Part shown: piece after piece, positions 1-8,266 of the stretch
How the letters are laid out: every line of letters starts with the position of its first letter
Position numbering within the stretch: the stretch's first letter is position 1
NCBI GenBank assembly: GCA_937951875.1
Contig: CALGAN010000040.1
Coordinates: 1-38,197, forward strand
Direction of reading: 5' to 3'
Source: an uncultured Alkalilimnicola sp.
GTDB taxonomy: Bacteria; Pseudomonadota; Gammaproteobacteria; Nitrococcales; AK92
DNA length: 38,197 bases
Made by a program: the position numbers and the translations under genes
The notes under the pieces: model-generated
What the model was told of the DNA's origin: nothing
The model's input: the letters and a program-made list of their open reading frames with translations, nothing else
Databases searched by the model: none

Positions 1-3
1 CAA

Positions 4-77
<74 letters not shown>

Positions 78-118
78 GCATCCTGACGCCTGGCCGCCCC
101 ACGTGGGCGCTTCAAATT

Positions 119-203
119 TGGTGGAGGGGGGAGGATTCGAACCTCCGAAGGCTGAGCCAGCAGATTTACAGTCTGCCCCCTTTGGCCGCTCGGGAACCCC
201 TCC
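119..203 (-). tRNA. tRNA-Tyr (anticodon GTA)
   Basis: On the minus strand an 85-base class II tRNA with a long variable arm is visible. The acceptor stem GGAGGGG pairs with CCCCTCC, the anticodon loop ACTGTAAAT carries GTA, and CCA is encoded. The long variable arm between anticodon and T arms is as expected for bacterial tRNA-Tyr. It is the first gene of the Tyr-Gly transcript. Confidence 0.97.
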
Positions 204-220
204 TGACGCATGAACGGCGT

Positions 221-249
221 AGTTTCAACACAGAAACCGGCCGTGTCAA
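221..249 (-). promoter_or_regulatory. Sigma-70-like promoter for tRNA-Tyr/tRNA-Gly
   Basis: The minus strand has a perfect -35 box TTGACA (244-249), a 17-base spacer and a weak -10 box GAAACT (221-226). The predicted start would lie about 10 bases before the tRNA-Tyr 5' end, which suits a short tRNA leader. The -35 match and spacing are seen directly. The -10 box is poor, so promoter activity is inferred. Confidence 0.55.
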
Positions 250-360
250 CCTTCCGCACTTTACAGTCGCGCTCCGGGCCGACAGCGGAGCGCAAGTATA
301 AAGACTCTTTAAAGCTTTGGGGAGCCCCCCGCGCGAAAGTTTTTTTGCGTGTTTTCGCCT

Positions 361-409
361 GCCCGGGTAGCGGCCGCGGCGGCCGCCCCGCCGCCGGGCG
401 TTCCCGGGC
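361..409 (-). terminator. GC-rich stem-loop after galE
   Basis: Immediately downstream of the galE stop an inverted repeat GCCCGGG (361-367) / CCCGGGC (403-409) encloses further GC-rich self-complementary sequence (GCGGCCGC, GGCGGC/GCCGCC). It would make a strong RNA hairpin for the minus-strand 4-gene unit. No U-tract follows on the minus strand, so it is not a textbook intrinsic terminator. It may act as an mRNA 3' end or a factor-assisted terminator. The rest of 204-411 shows only the tRNA promoter. Confidence 0.35.
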
Positions 410-411
410 CG

Positions 412-1416
412 TCAGGCGCTGGCCACGGCTCGGGCCGATGCCAGTTTGCGCTCCCAGCCGAGAGCGGTGCGGACGATCTCCCGCAAATCGTCGAAGCGCG
501 GCTGCCAGCCCAGCACCTGGCGGATGCGGCGCACGTCGGCCACCAGCGCCGGCGGGTCGCCGAGGCGGCGCGGCTCCTCCCGAATCGGCAGCGGCCCCCC
601 GTTCACCCGCTCGACCATGCTCAGCACCTCGCGCACGCTGAAGCCGTGGCCGTAGCCGCAGTTGAGCACGGTCGACGCGCCGCCGTCGCGCAGGTAGTCG
701 AGCGCGCGCAGATGTGCGTCTGCCAAATCCTCGACGTGGATGTAGTCGCGCACGCCGGTGCCGTCCGGCGTCGGATAGTCCGTGCCGTAGATGGACACGT
801 ACGGCCGCACGCCCACCGCCGCTTCGCAGGCCACCTTCACCAGCAGCGTAGCCTTCGGCGTGGACTGGCCGATCAGCCCTTCGGGATCGCAGCCGGCGAC
901 GTTGAAGTAGCGCAGGATCACATAGCGCAGCGAGCTGGCCTTGGCCAGGTCGCGCAGCATCCACTCCGTCATCAGCTTGGAGGTGCCGTAGGGGTTGATC
1001 GGCAGGGTGGGCGAGTCTTCGGTGGCGATGCCGCCCTCCGGGATGCCATACACCGCGGCGGTGGACGAGAAGATGAAGTGCTCGACGCCCGCCGCCTGGC
1101 AGCACTCCAGCAGCACGCGCGAATGGCTGGTGTTGTTGAGGTAGTACTTGAGTGGATTGACCACGGACTCCGGCACCACGGTGTGAGCGGCGAAGTGCAT
1201 GACGGCGTTGACCCTGTACTCCCGCAGCAACCGGGTGACCAGCTCGCGATCGCCGGTGTCGCCGATGATCAGATCGCCGTACAGCACCGACTCGGCGAAG
1301 CCGGTACTGAGGTTGTCCAGCACCACCAGCCGCTCGCCGCGCGCGCCCAGCTGTTTCACCACATGGCTGCCGATGTAGCCGGCGCCGCCCGTTACCAACA
1401 CGGCGGGTTTGTTCAA
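412..1416 (-). CDS. galE: UDP-glucose 4-epimerase
   Basis: This is a 334-residue extended short-chain dehydrogenase that interconverts UDP-Glc/UDP-Gal (or the N-acetyl forms) in the cytoplasm to supply nucleotide sugars. The NAD-binding Rossmann motif GGAGYIGS is at residues 10-17. The catalytic S/T (SST, 117-119) and the YxxxK pair (Y143, K147) are present, as is the HxxRNYIH-like element DGTGVRDYIHVEDL typical of GalE. Length matches the family (about 330-340). The start is TTG at 1416, chosen because AAGGAGGT lies 4-6 bases upstream and the protein then begins right before the Rossmann strand. It is the last gene of a four-gene unit, 47 bases after wecB. The substrate (Glc or GlcNAc) cannot be told from the sequence. 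Confidence 0.92.
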   Translation of the reverse strand: MNKPAVLVTGGAGYIGSHVVKQLGARGERLVVLDNLSTGFAESVLYGDLIIGDTGDRELVTRLLREYRVNAVMHFAAHTVVPESVVNPLKYYLNNTSHSRVLLECCQAAGVEHFIFSSTAAVYGIPEGGIATEDSPTLPINPYGTSKLMTEWMLRDLAKASSLRYVILRYFNVAGCDPEGLIGQSTPKATLLVKVACEAAVGVRPYVSIYGTDYPTPDGTGVRDYIHVEDLADAHLRALDYLRDGGASTVLNCGYGHGFSVREVLSMVERVNGGPLPIREEPRRLGDPPALVADVRRIRQVLGWQPRFDDLREIVRTALGWERKLASARAVASA

Positions 1417-1463
1417 AGCGACCTCCTTGTGCTCTTAGGTTTGAGGACCTGATTTCCGTGTCC

Positions 1464-2636
1464 TTACAGCGCGATTCGCCTTTGCTCGGCGGCCTCCTCG
1501 GGATGTCGTCGATACCAGTCGACGAGGATTCGCACGATCCGCTGCGCCGCCCGCCCATCCCACAGCTCGGGCCGTCGCGCCCCCGCCGGCGGCGTGGCCC
1601 GCAGCTGCTCGAAGGCGCGGACGATATCGGCGCGGCGATTGCCGACCAGGCGATTGGTGCCCTGCTCGATGGTGATTGGCCGCTCGGTGTTGGGGCGCAG
1701 CGTTAGGCACGGCACGCCCAGGATCGTGCTTTCCTCCTGGATGCCGCCGCTGTCGGTGAGGATCAGCGCGCTGTTGGCCATGAGATTGACGAAATCGAGA
1801 TAGCCCAGCGGCTCGAGCAGCTTGATGCCGTTGCGTTCGGCGAACAGCGAGGCCAGCCCGAAGCGCTCGAGCCGGCTACGCGAGCGCGGATGGATCGGAA
1901 AGGCCACCGGCATGACCTTGCCGATCTCCGCCACCGCCTCGCCGATGTCCCGCAGCACGTCCGGATCGTCGACATTGCCGGGACGATGCAGGGTGAGCAC
2001 CGCGTACTCGCGCTTGGCCCCGTCCGCCGCCGTCAGCCCCAGCTGCCGCAGGGTGGGCCTGGCCAGGGCCTTGTCCCGGTGCTTGAGCAGCGTGTCGATC
2101 ATGACGTTGCCGACGAAGTGGATGCGCTCGGGCGGCACCCCTTCGCGCAGCAGCGCCTGGTCGGCGATGCGGTCGGTGGTGAACAGCAGGTCGGAGATCG
2201 CGTCGGTGACCTTGCGGTTGATCTCCTCGGGCATGCTCATGTCGCCGCTGCGCAGCCCGGCCTCGACGTGCGCCACCGGGATGCCCAGCTTCTTGGCGTC
2301 GATGGCGCAGGCCATGGTGGAATTGACGTCACCCACCACCAGCACCAGATCGGGCCGCTGCTCGAGCAGCACTTGCTCGAACGCCTCCATGATCCGCCCG
2401 GTCTGCTGGCCGTGCGAACCGGAGCCGACGCAGAGATTGATGTCGGGCTTGGGCAGGCCGAGCTCCTCGAAGAACAGCTCGGACATGGCGTGGTCGTAGT
2501 GCTGCCCGGTGTGCACCAGCACCTGGGTGACCGACGGCTCGCCTTCGCCGGCGCGCTCACGGGCGGCGAACGCGTCGATGATGGGCGCCACTTTCATGAA
2601 GTTCGGCCGGGCGCCGACCACGTGCATGATTTTCAT
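1464..2636 (-). CDS. wecB: UDP-N-acetylglucosamine 2-epimerase (non-hydrolysing)
   Basis: The 390-residue cytoplasmic enzyme converts UDP-GlcNAc to UDP-ManNAc. The N-terminus KIMHVVGARPNFMKVAPI is characteristic. Family acidic and basic residues are present: D103 (VVGDVNST), E125 (HVEAGLRS), H217 (TLHRPGN), and the nucleotide-binding TDSGGIQEES near 294-303. The open frame extends 27 codons further upstream, but the ATG at 2636 is preferred because it starts at the conserved N-terminus and follows AGGGA/GAGAGG. No UDP-ManNAc dehydrogenase (WecC) lies in this window, so the product may be used as ManNAc or oxidised by an enzyme encoded elsewhere. It lies between the aminotransferase gene and galE. 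Confidence 0.93.
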   Translation of the reverse strand: MKIMHVVGARPNFMKVAPIIDAFAARERAGEGEPSVTQVLVHTGQHYDHAMSELFFEELGLPKPDINLCVGSGSHGQQTGRIMEAFEQVLLEQRPDLVLVVGDVNSTMACAIDAKKLGIPVAHVEAGLRSGDMSMPEEINRKVTDAISDLLFTTDRIADQALLREGVPPERIHFVGNVMIDTLLKHRDKALARPTLRQLGLTAADGAKREYAVLTLHRPGNVDDPDVLRDIGEAVAEIGKVMPVAFPIHPRSRSRLERFGLASLFAERNGIKLLEPLGYLDFVNLMANSALILTDSGGIQEESTILGVPCLTLRPNTERPITIEQGTNRLVGNRRADIVRAFEQLRATPPAGARRPELWDGRAAQRIVRILVDWYRRHPEEAAEQRRIAL

Positions 2637-2720
2637 CTTCCCTGACCTCTCATTGTTATTGGGAGGCCGACCCATTCGGCGACTCCCGCCGGCGGAGGAA
2701 TCCCTCCTCCGCCCCATCCG

Positions 2721-3866
2721 CTAAGCTTGCTGCGCGCAGGCCAGCAGCACCTGGCGCATGCGCCGCACATGACCGGGCCGGACATCGGCGTGCACCGGCA
2801 AGGTCAGTAGGCGCCGGGCGAGATCCGCTGCCGCCGGCGTCACGGCGGCGCCGCACGCCTCGGCCACGCCGGGGATATCAACCAAGGCCGCGCCGTACAT
2901 GGCGGACGCGCCAAGCCCCTGCCGAGTCAGCTCGGCCAGCGCCCGTTGGCGCAGCTCGGCCGACGCCGCCAGCACCGGATAGCGCAGCAGGCGCCGGGTC
3001 GGCGGCTCGCCGCAGCGCTCGGCCAGATCGACAAATCCATCGCCGACCTCGGCCAGCATGGCGCGCACGGCCCATTGCGCGCAGCGCCCGCGCTGCAGGT
3101 AGCGCGCCAGCGCCAGCGGCAGCAGCATCCGACGGCGCCTGTCCATACCCTCGATCGCCGTCAACGGCCGGAAGCGGGTCTGCCCCAACCCCAGCCCCGG
3201 CAGCGATCGCGGCAACCAGTATAGCGACGGGCGTCTCAACAAATTGTAGGTCAACGCGCGGAGCGCGAAGCCACGGCCGTCGCCGGCCGGCGGCTGCGGC
3301 AACGCCGCGCCCAGCTCCGCCTGCCGCCACAGCACGGCGCCGCCGCCGAGCAGGCTGACCGGCTTGCCCCGACCGAAGCTCAGCACTACCAGCTCGGAAT
3401 TCCATAGCGCCGGATCGAACGCCTGAGCGCTGTCCTCGATCAGCACCGCGCCAACCGATTCCGCCGCGGCGCGCAGCGGTTCGAGCCGCTCGCGCAGGCC
3501 GAACAGGTGCACTGCCACCACGGCGGCGGTGTCGGCGCTCAGCGCCGCGCTCAGCGCCGCCAGGGCTAGCTGCGGCTTCTCCGGCTCGACATCGACCAGC
3601 ACAGGTCTGGCCCCGGCGTAGAGCACAGCACTGACCAGGTCGGGGCAGCCGTACCCCGGCAGCAGCACCTCGGGTCTGGCCTTGCCGGTCACCCGCACCG
3701 CCGCCAGCACCGCCGCCGCCAGCGCCGCCGTACCGCTGGCGTAGAACGCGGCACGATAGCCGGGCCAGTATGCCTCCGCCGGCGGCGCCGGCCGGGGCGC
3801 GCGCAGCACCACCGGATCGCCGGCCGGCGGCAGCGACTGCGGGATCAGCGCTTGGACGGCTGCCAT
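2721..3866 (-). CDS. DegT/DnrJ/EryC1/StrS-family aminotransferase
   Basis: This is a 381-residue PLP enzyme of the sugar-aminotransferase family. The features are the N-terminal AFYASGTAAL loop (about 40-49), the D145 motif LIEDSAQAF that contacts the PLP ring, and the putative Schiff-base lysine K168 in SFGRGKPVSLLGGGA. It probably transaminates a keto-sugar nucleotide for the EPS; the substrate is unknown. The open frame continues upstream of 3866, but that part is a shadow of the neighbouring glycosyltransferase. ATG 3866 gives a 22-base overlap with that gene's end, consistent with translational coupling. It is relatively diverged and Ala/Leu-rich, so it could also act on a non-sugar substrate. 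Confidence 0.78.
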   Translation of the reverse strand: MAAVQALIPQSLPPAGDPVVLRAPRPAPPAEAYWPGYRAAFYASGTAALAAAVLAAVRVTGKARPEVLLPGYGCPDLVSAVLYAGARPVLVDVEPEKPQLALAALSAALSADTAAVVAVHLFGLRERLEPLRAAAESVGAVLIEDSAQAFDPALWNSELVVLSFGRGKPVSLLGGGAVLWRQAELGAALPQPPAGDGRGFALRALTYNLLRRPSLYWLPRSLPGLGLGQTRFRPLTAIEGMDRRRRMLLPLALARYLQRGRCAQWAVRAMLAEVGDGFVDLAERCGEPPTRRLLRYPVLAASAELRQRALAELTRQGLGASAMYGAALVDIPGVAEACGAAVTPAAADLARRLLTLPVHADVRPGHVRRMRQVLLACAQQA

Positions 3867-4975
3867 ACCGTCACCCGCTTGCCGGCCAGGAACGCCAACG
3901 AGGCGTGAGCGATCGCCAGGTTGGCCTGGGCGAAGAAGAACGGAATCCTGATCAGGGTATGGCGGCGCAACCGCCGCGATACCAACCCGCCGACCACCAG
4001 CAGGTAGAAGGCGAGCTGGGCGGCCAGCGCCACGGAGTAGAACCAGCCGGCGTCGGCCAGATAGCACGAGCTCAGCAGCAACAGCAGCAGGAACCACGGC
4101 ACCAGCCAGCGCATGACCTTGTGGCTCCAGACCTGCAGCGCGAACAAACCGTAGCGGGTCGGATCGAGCACCTGCGGCCGCCGCATCAGTCCGGTGATGC
4201 CTCGGATGACGGTACGCAGCTTGCGCTGGTACTCGCGGTCCTCGTCCTGCAGCGCCGGGTAGTAGCCGAGCAGCTCGGGATCGGCGATGGCGATATAGCC
4301 CTTGCGCGCGCAGTTGAGCGCGGTGTTGAAGTCGCTGGGCGCGAGCACATCCCAGTCCTGGCAGACCTCGCGGCGTGCGGCGAAGAACGAGCCGCTCAGC
4401 CCCACCAGGCCGGCGCGCTGCGCTTCCAGCCGCCGCAGCCACATTTCGTAGCGCACGTACAGCCCCTCGCCGACCGTCTTGCCGTCCGGCGTGAGGAACC
4501 GGTCCTCGCTCGACACCGCGCCCACGGCGGGGTCGCGGAAGTCCTCGGCGATGCGCCGCAGGCTGTGCGGCGGCAACCGGGTCGAGGCGTCCGAAAACAC
4601 CAGGATCTCGCCGCGCGCGGCGGCGATGGCCAGCCGCTGCGCCGCTTCCTTGCCCTCCCGCCGGGGCGACCGCACCAGCCGCACGCCCTGCTCGGCGTAG
4701 GCCTTCACCACCTCGTCGGTGCCGTCGTCGGAAGCGTCCGAGGCGACGATCAGCTCCCAGCGCTCGCGCGGGTAGTCGAGCGCTAGGGTGTTCTGCAACT
4801 TGTCGACGATCCGCTCCAGCTCATTGTGGACGGTGATTATCACGGTCAGGAACGGCAGCTCCGCCGACGCCGGACACGGGCGCGGACGGCGGCGCGGCAG
4901 CAGACCGAGCAACAGCGGATACAGGAAATAGCTGTAGAGCGCGCCAAACAGCGCCAGCCAGAAAACGATCACCAT
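3845..4975 (-). CDS. Family 2 glycosyltransferase, membrane-anchored
   Basis: The 376-residue inner-membrane glycosyltransferase probably adds a sugar to the lipid-linked EPS repeat. An N-terminal membrane helix (about 3-25) is followed by a GT-A domain starting at LTVIITVHNE (43-52). Nucleotide-binding DASDDGT is at 80-86, and FSDAS (127-131) sits where the DxD motif belongs. Three to four hydrophobic segments fill the last 100 residues (around 285-350). The start ATG at 4975 follows AGAGG by about 10 bases; the frame is open further upstream but that stretch looks non-coding. It is the first gene of the left minus-strand unit and overlaps the aminotransferase gene. Donor and acceptor cannot be inferred. 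Confidence 0.85.
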   Translation of the reverse strand: MVIVFWLALFGALYSYFLYPLLLGLLPRRRPRPCPASAELPFLTVIITVHNELERIVDKLQNTLALDYPRERWELIVASDASDDGTDEVVKAYAEQGVRLVRSPRREGKEAAQRLAIAAARGEILVFSDASTRLPPHSLRRIAEDFRDPAVGAVSSEDRFLTPDGKTVGEGLYVRYEMWLRRLEAQRAGLVGLSGSFFAARREVCQDWDVLAPSDFNTALNCARKGYIAIADPELLGYYPALQDEDREYQRKLRTVIRGITGLMRRPQVLDPTRYGLFALQVWSHKVMRWLVPWFLLLLLLSSCYLADAGWFYSVALAAQLAFYLLVVGGLVSRRLRRHTLIRIPFFFAQANLAIAHASLAFLAGKRVTVWQPSKR

Positions 4976-5165
4976 ATTGTTATGCACCTCTTGATCCGGC
5001 CGTTGGCCGATCATGGGGGCGCACCGCCCCGCGCCCAATCCCTGGGCGAAGTCCGAGCCTATCCCCCCTAGTAAGGTGACGACGGCGCACCTATAGGTAG
5101 TCGGTAACAAACTCATGCCGGCCCCGATCGCTGCCTTTCGGCCGGCCAGCAGCGCAGGAAGCGAC
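4976..5165. promoter_or_regulatory. Divergent intergenic region with 10-bp palindrome
   Basis: This 190-base gap separates two divergent units and must hold promoters for both, or at least for the left unit. I see a perfect 10-bp palindrome ACCTATAGGT at 5089-5098 and a GC hairpin GGGGCG/CGCCCC near 5017-5034. No convincing -35/-10 pair is visible on either strand. Regulatory function is inferred from position only. Confidence 0.4.
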
Positions 5166-6314
5166 ATGCCGATGCGGGTGGTGCAACTGAGAGGCTCGGA
5201 CGCCATGCTCGGGGCGGAACGGGTAGTGCTGGAGCTGGCGCGCGAGAGCCGCCACTTCGGCGTCGAGTCGGTCATCGTGGCGCCGCACGAGGTCGGCGCG
5301 CCCACACCGGAGTTGGTGGAGCGGGCGCGCGCCGCCGGCATTCGCGCCGAGGTGCTGCCCTGCCGCGGCCGCTTCGACCCGGCGCTGTTCCGCCACCTCC
5401 GCCGCTTCCTGCGCAGCGAGCGGATCGACCTGCTGCACTGCCACGGCTACAAGGAGGACTTCTACGGCCTGCTCAGCGCCCCCGGCATCCCGGTAGTCGC
5501 CAACAACCACTTGTGGAAGCGCACCACGCCGGCGCTGCGCCTGTACTGCTGGCTGGACGGCCGGCTGCTGCGCTACTTCGACCAGGTGATCGCGGTGTCC
5601 GGGCCGATTCACCGAGAGCTGCTGGACGTCGGCGTGCCCCCGCACAAGCTCGCCCGCATCGCCAACGGCATCGACACCACGCCGTTCCGCGCCGCCGACG
5701 AAATCCCCCGGGACAAGGCGCGCGCCCGGCTGGGGCTGCCGCGCCAGGCGCTGATCGTCGGCATGGTCAGCAGCCTGACGATGGAGAAAGGCCACCGCTA
5801 CGCCCTGCAGGCCCTGGCCCGGCTGGCCTCGGAGCTGCCGTCGCTGTACCTGGCGGTGGTGGGCGATGGGCCGGAGCGCGCCGCGCTCCAAGCGATGGCG
5901 GAAGCGCTGGAGTTGCGCGATCGCATCAGCTTCTGCGGCCGCCATGCCGATATCCCCGCGGTGCTGCGCACCTTCGACCTATTCCTGCTGCCGTCGCTGA
6001 GTGAAGGGCTGCCGATCGCCCTGCTCGAAGCCATGGCGTCGGCGCTGCCGGTGGTAGCCAGCGCGGTCGGTGACGTGCCCGAGGTGGTCGAGGACGGCGT
6101 CAGCGGCAGCCTGGTGCCGGCCGGGGACGCCGACGCCCTGACCGAGGCGCTGCGCCGTCTGCTGACCCAGCCGGAACGCCTGCCGGCCATGGGCGCGGCC
6201 GCCCGCCGCCGCGTCGAGACCCACTACTCGGCCCGCGAGATGGCCCGGCAGTACTGCCAGCTCTACGAGCGCCTGCTGCGCCCCTTGCCCGCCGCGCGCG
6301 GCCAGGAGGCTTAG
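5166..6314 (+). CDS. Family 4 glycosyltransferase
   Basis: This 382-residue GT-B glycosyltransferase has an N-terminal acceptor domain beginning RVVQLRGSDAMLGAERVV. The linker element NGIDTTPF lies near residue 175, and the C-terminal GT4 domain carries GMVSSLTMEKGH (donor-binding loop) and the E-x7-E motif EGLPIALLE. Length is normal for the family. ATG 5166 was chosen because AGGAAG lies 4 bases upstream; the ATG two codons later is equally possible, and the open frame starts earlier at 5115 without support. It is the first gene of a three-gene plus-strand unit; the next gene begins 1 base after its stop. It likely adds one sugar of the EPS repeat at the cytoplasmic face. Confidence 0.88.
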   Translation: MPMRVVQLRGSDAMLGAERVVLELARESRHFGVESVIVAPHEVGAPTPELVERARAAGIRAEVLPCRGRFDPALFRHLRRFLRSERIDLLHCHGYKEDFYGLLSAPGIPVVANNHLWKRTTPALRLYCWLDGRLLRYFDQVIAVSGPIHRELLDVGVPPHKLARIANGIDTTPFRAADEIPRDKARARLGLPRQALIVGMVSSLTMEKGHRYALQALARLASELPSLYLAVVGDGPERAALQAMAEALELRDRISFCGRHADIPAVLRTFDLFLLPSLSEGLPIALLEAMASALPVVASAVGDVPEVVEDGVSGSLVPAGDADALTEALRRLLTQPERLPAMGAAARRRVETHYSAREMARQYCQLYERLLRPLPAARGQEA

Positions 6315-6315
6315 G

Positions 6316-7482
6316 GTGCGCATCGCCCATTTCATCGACACTGACACCCTGGGCGGCGCCGAGACCCTGGCGGTCGATCTATGTCGGCTGCTGAACGAGC
6401 GCGGTCACGACAGCGTGCTGCTGCACTTCGGCAATCCCCATCTGAACGCCCTCTGCCGCCGCCACGGCCTGTGCCAGCAGGTGCTGCCCGGCCACGCGCT
6501 GTACAAGTCCTTCCGCACCCTGCCGCGCTTCGCTCCGCTGCTGCGCGACGTGCTGCGCGATCAGGGCGTGCAGCTGCTGCACTCGCACCTGTTCGGACCG
6601 ATCGTCGCCGCCGCGCCGGCGGCGCTGCTGGCCGGCGTTCCGCACGTCGGCACCCTGCACGACGTGCATGTGGTCGCCGAGCGACCGTTGCGCGCCCGGC
6701 TGCTGCAGCTGGCGACGCTGCTCGGCACCCGGTTGGTGGCGGTGTCCGAGCACATGGCCGAGTTCTACCGGCGTCGGACCTGGTTCGCGCCCGGCCGCCT
6801 GCGCACCATCCACAACGGCGTGGCGCTGACCAGCCCACCGCGCGACCGGCAGCTACGCGCCGCGCTCGGCTTGGGCGAGGAGGAGCTGGCGGCGATCTGC
6901 GTGGCCCGCCTGGTACCGCTCAAGCGCCACGAGGATTTGCTGCGCGCGTTCGCCCTGCTGCGGCCGCCCGCCGCGGCGACCCTGCTGCTGGCCGGCGACG
7001 GGCCGCTGCGCCCGCAGCTGCAACAGACCGCCGCCGCCTTGGAGCTGAGTGAGCGCGTGCGCTTCCTCGGCAACCGCGACGACATTCCCGCCCTGCTCGC
7101 CGCCAGCGACCTGTTCGTGCTGGCCTCGGAAACCGAGGGCCTATCCCGCAGCTTGCTGGAGGCGATGGCCGCCGGCCTGCCGGCGGTGGTCACCCGGGTG
7201 GGCGGCAACCCGGAGCTGGTGAGCGACGGCGAAACCGGGTTCCTGGTGCCCACCGGCGATGTCGCCGCCCTCGGCGAACGACTGCAGACGCTGCTCGACG
7301 ACCCGGCGCTGCGCGCGGCGATGGGTGCTCAGGCCCGCGCGCGCGCCGAGTCGCGTTTTTCGGCGGACGCCATGCTGCGCGCCTACCTGGCGCTGTACAC
7401 CGAACTGACATCGACCGCCGGCGGTCGGCGCCGACGCGCCCCCGCGGCGGCCGCCAGCCAGCCGGACCGATCGGGTTCATGA
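6316..7482 (+). CDS. Family 4 glycosyltransferase
   Basis: The 388-residue GT-B enzyme starts MRIAHFIDTDTLGGAE, the usual GT4 glycine-rich start. It has HSHLFGP near the acceptor site, HNGVAL at the interdomain linker, CVARLVPLKRHEDLL for the donor site and the E-x7-E motif EGLSRSLLE. The C-terminal 20 residues are an Arg/Ala-rich tail. The GTG start at 6316 is supported by AGGAGG inside the end of the preceding gene, which stops 1 base earlier. The two GT4 proteins are clearly separate paralogues, not a split gene. Substrate unknown. Confidence 0.88.
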   Translation: MRIAHFIDTDTLGGAETLAVDLCRLLNERGHDSVLLHFGNPHLNALCRRHGLCQQVLPGHALYKSFRTLPRFAPLLRDVLRDQGVQLLHSHLFGPIVAAAPAALLAGVPHVGTLHDVHVVAERPLRARLLQLATLLGTRLVAVSEHMAEFYRRRTWFAPGRLRTIHNGVALTSPPRDRQLRAALGLGEEELAAICVARLVPLKRHEDLLRAFALLRPPAAATLLLAGDGPLRPQLQQTAAALELSERVRFLGNRDDIPALLAASDLFVLASETEGLSRSLLEAMAAGLPAVVTRVGGNPELVSDGETGFLVPTGDVAALGERLQTLLDDPALRAAMGAQARARAESRFSADAMLRAYLALYTELTSTAGGRRRRAPAAAASQPDRSGS

Positions 7483-7503
7483 GTGACATGGGCGGAGGGA
7501 CTC

Positions 7504-8256
7504 ATGGCAGAGCATGCGCGCCAGTGGCTGTGCACTAATCGTCTGAGGCTGCCGTTGCCGGACTGGGCGGCGCTGTTGCTGACGCGATGGCTCGACGCGC
7601 TCGACCGGCTGCTCGGCGGACGCGTGCCGCACGAAACCTGGATCCGCTATCGCCGCCGCCTGGAGCGGACCGAGGCCGAACCGGACAGCGGCGAAGTGGT
7701 CTTGACCCCTATCGACGACGCCATCATCGCCGCGCTGGCCGAGCATCCCTGGCGCGATCTGCCGCAGCTGCGCAGCGCCCAGCGGCTGTGGCGCCACGGC
7801 CTGCGCGGCGGCCTGATTTGGCGTGAGCGGGGCGAGCCGCTGTGCCTGCAGTGGCTGTTCACCCCGGAAGACAACCCACGTCTGCGCCGCCTGCCGGAAT
7901 GGGCCGGCATGTATCCGCCGCTGCCGCCCGGCTGCGGCCAGGTGGAGAACCTGCTGGTGCTGCCCAAGGGGTTGCGCCGCCCCGGCAGCGCGGCCACGGT
8001 GTTCGCCTACGCCGTGTACGCACGGGCGCGGGCGCTGGGACTAGAGCAGCTGGTCACGCACGTCCACGAGCACAACACCCCCGCCCATCGCTGGGCCATG
8101 CGCACCGGCTGGAGCGCCTACGGCACCATCCGCCGCTACCGCTTCGACCTGCCACTGCTGCGCGGCTGCTGCGTCTACGTGCACTCGTCGCTGCCCGACC
8201 GCCATGGCCCGGCCGCGGCGACGATGGCGCCGTCGGCGCAGCCGATATCGCATTAG
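7504..8256 (+). CDS. GNAT-like acyltransferase of unknown substrate
   Basis: This is a 250-residue soluble protein without signal peptide or membrane helix. I do not recognise a named family with certainty. The second half resembles a GNAT fold: a strand with VENLLVLPKGLRRPGSA (acyl-CoA loop position), a helix with VFAYAVYARARALG, then VHEHNTPAHRWAMRTGW, the late GNAT pattern in which an N-x-x-A-x-R motif ends in a Gly-Trp/Phe. ATG 7504 is preferred over GTG 7483 because GGAGG lies 5 bases upstream of it. It is the third gene of the plus-strand unit after two glycosyltransferases and converges with the next gene 10 bases away. It may acylate an EPS sugar or amino group. Confidence 0.6.
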   Translation: MAEHARQWLCTNRLRLPLPDWAALLLTRWLDALDRLLGGRVPHETWIRYRRRLERTEAEPDSGEVVLTPIDDAIIAALAEHPWRDLPQLRSAQRLWRHGLRGGLIWRERGEPLCLQWLFTPEDNPRLRRLPEWAGMYPPLPPGCGQVENLLVLPKGLRRPGSAATVFAYAVYARARALGLEQLVTHVHEHNTPAHRWAMRTGWSAYGTIRRYRFDLPLLRGCCVYVHSSLPDRHGPAAATMAPSAQPISH

Positions 8257-8266
8257 CACTGCGGCG

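Noticed and set aside
349..1452. 367-codon plus-strand frame antisense to galE
   Set aside because: Composition is that of an antisense shadow and galE is unambiguous.
3867..4442. N-terminal extension making the aminotransferase 573 residues
   Set aside because: The extension is the glycosyltransferase gene read in another frame; the family length and N-terminus fit ATG 3866.
5166..7482. The two consecutive GT4 genes as one frameshifted gene
   Set aside because: Each has a complete GT-B fold with its own N-terminal start, linker and E-x7-E motif.
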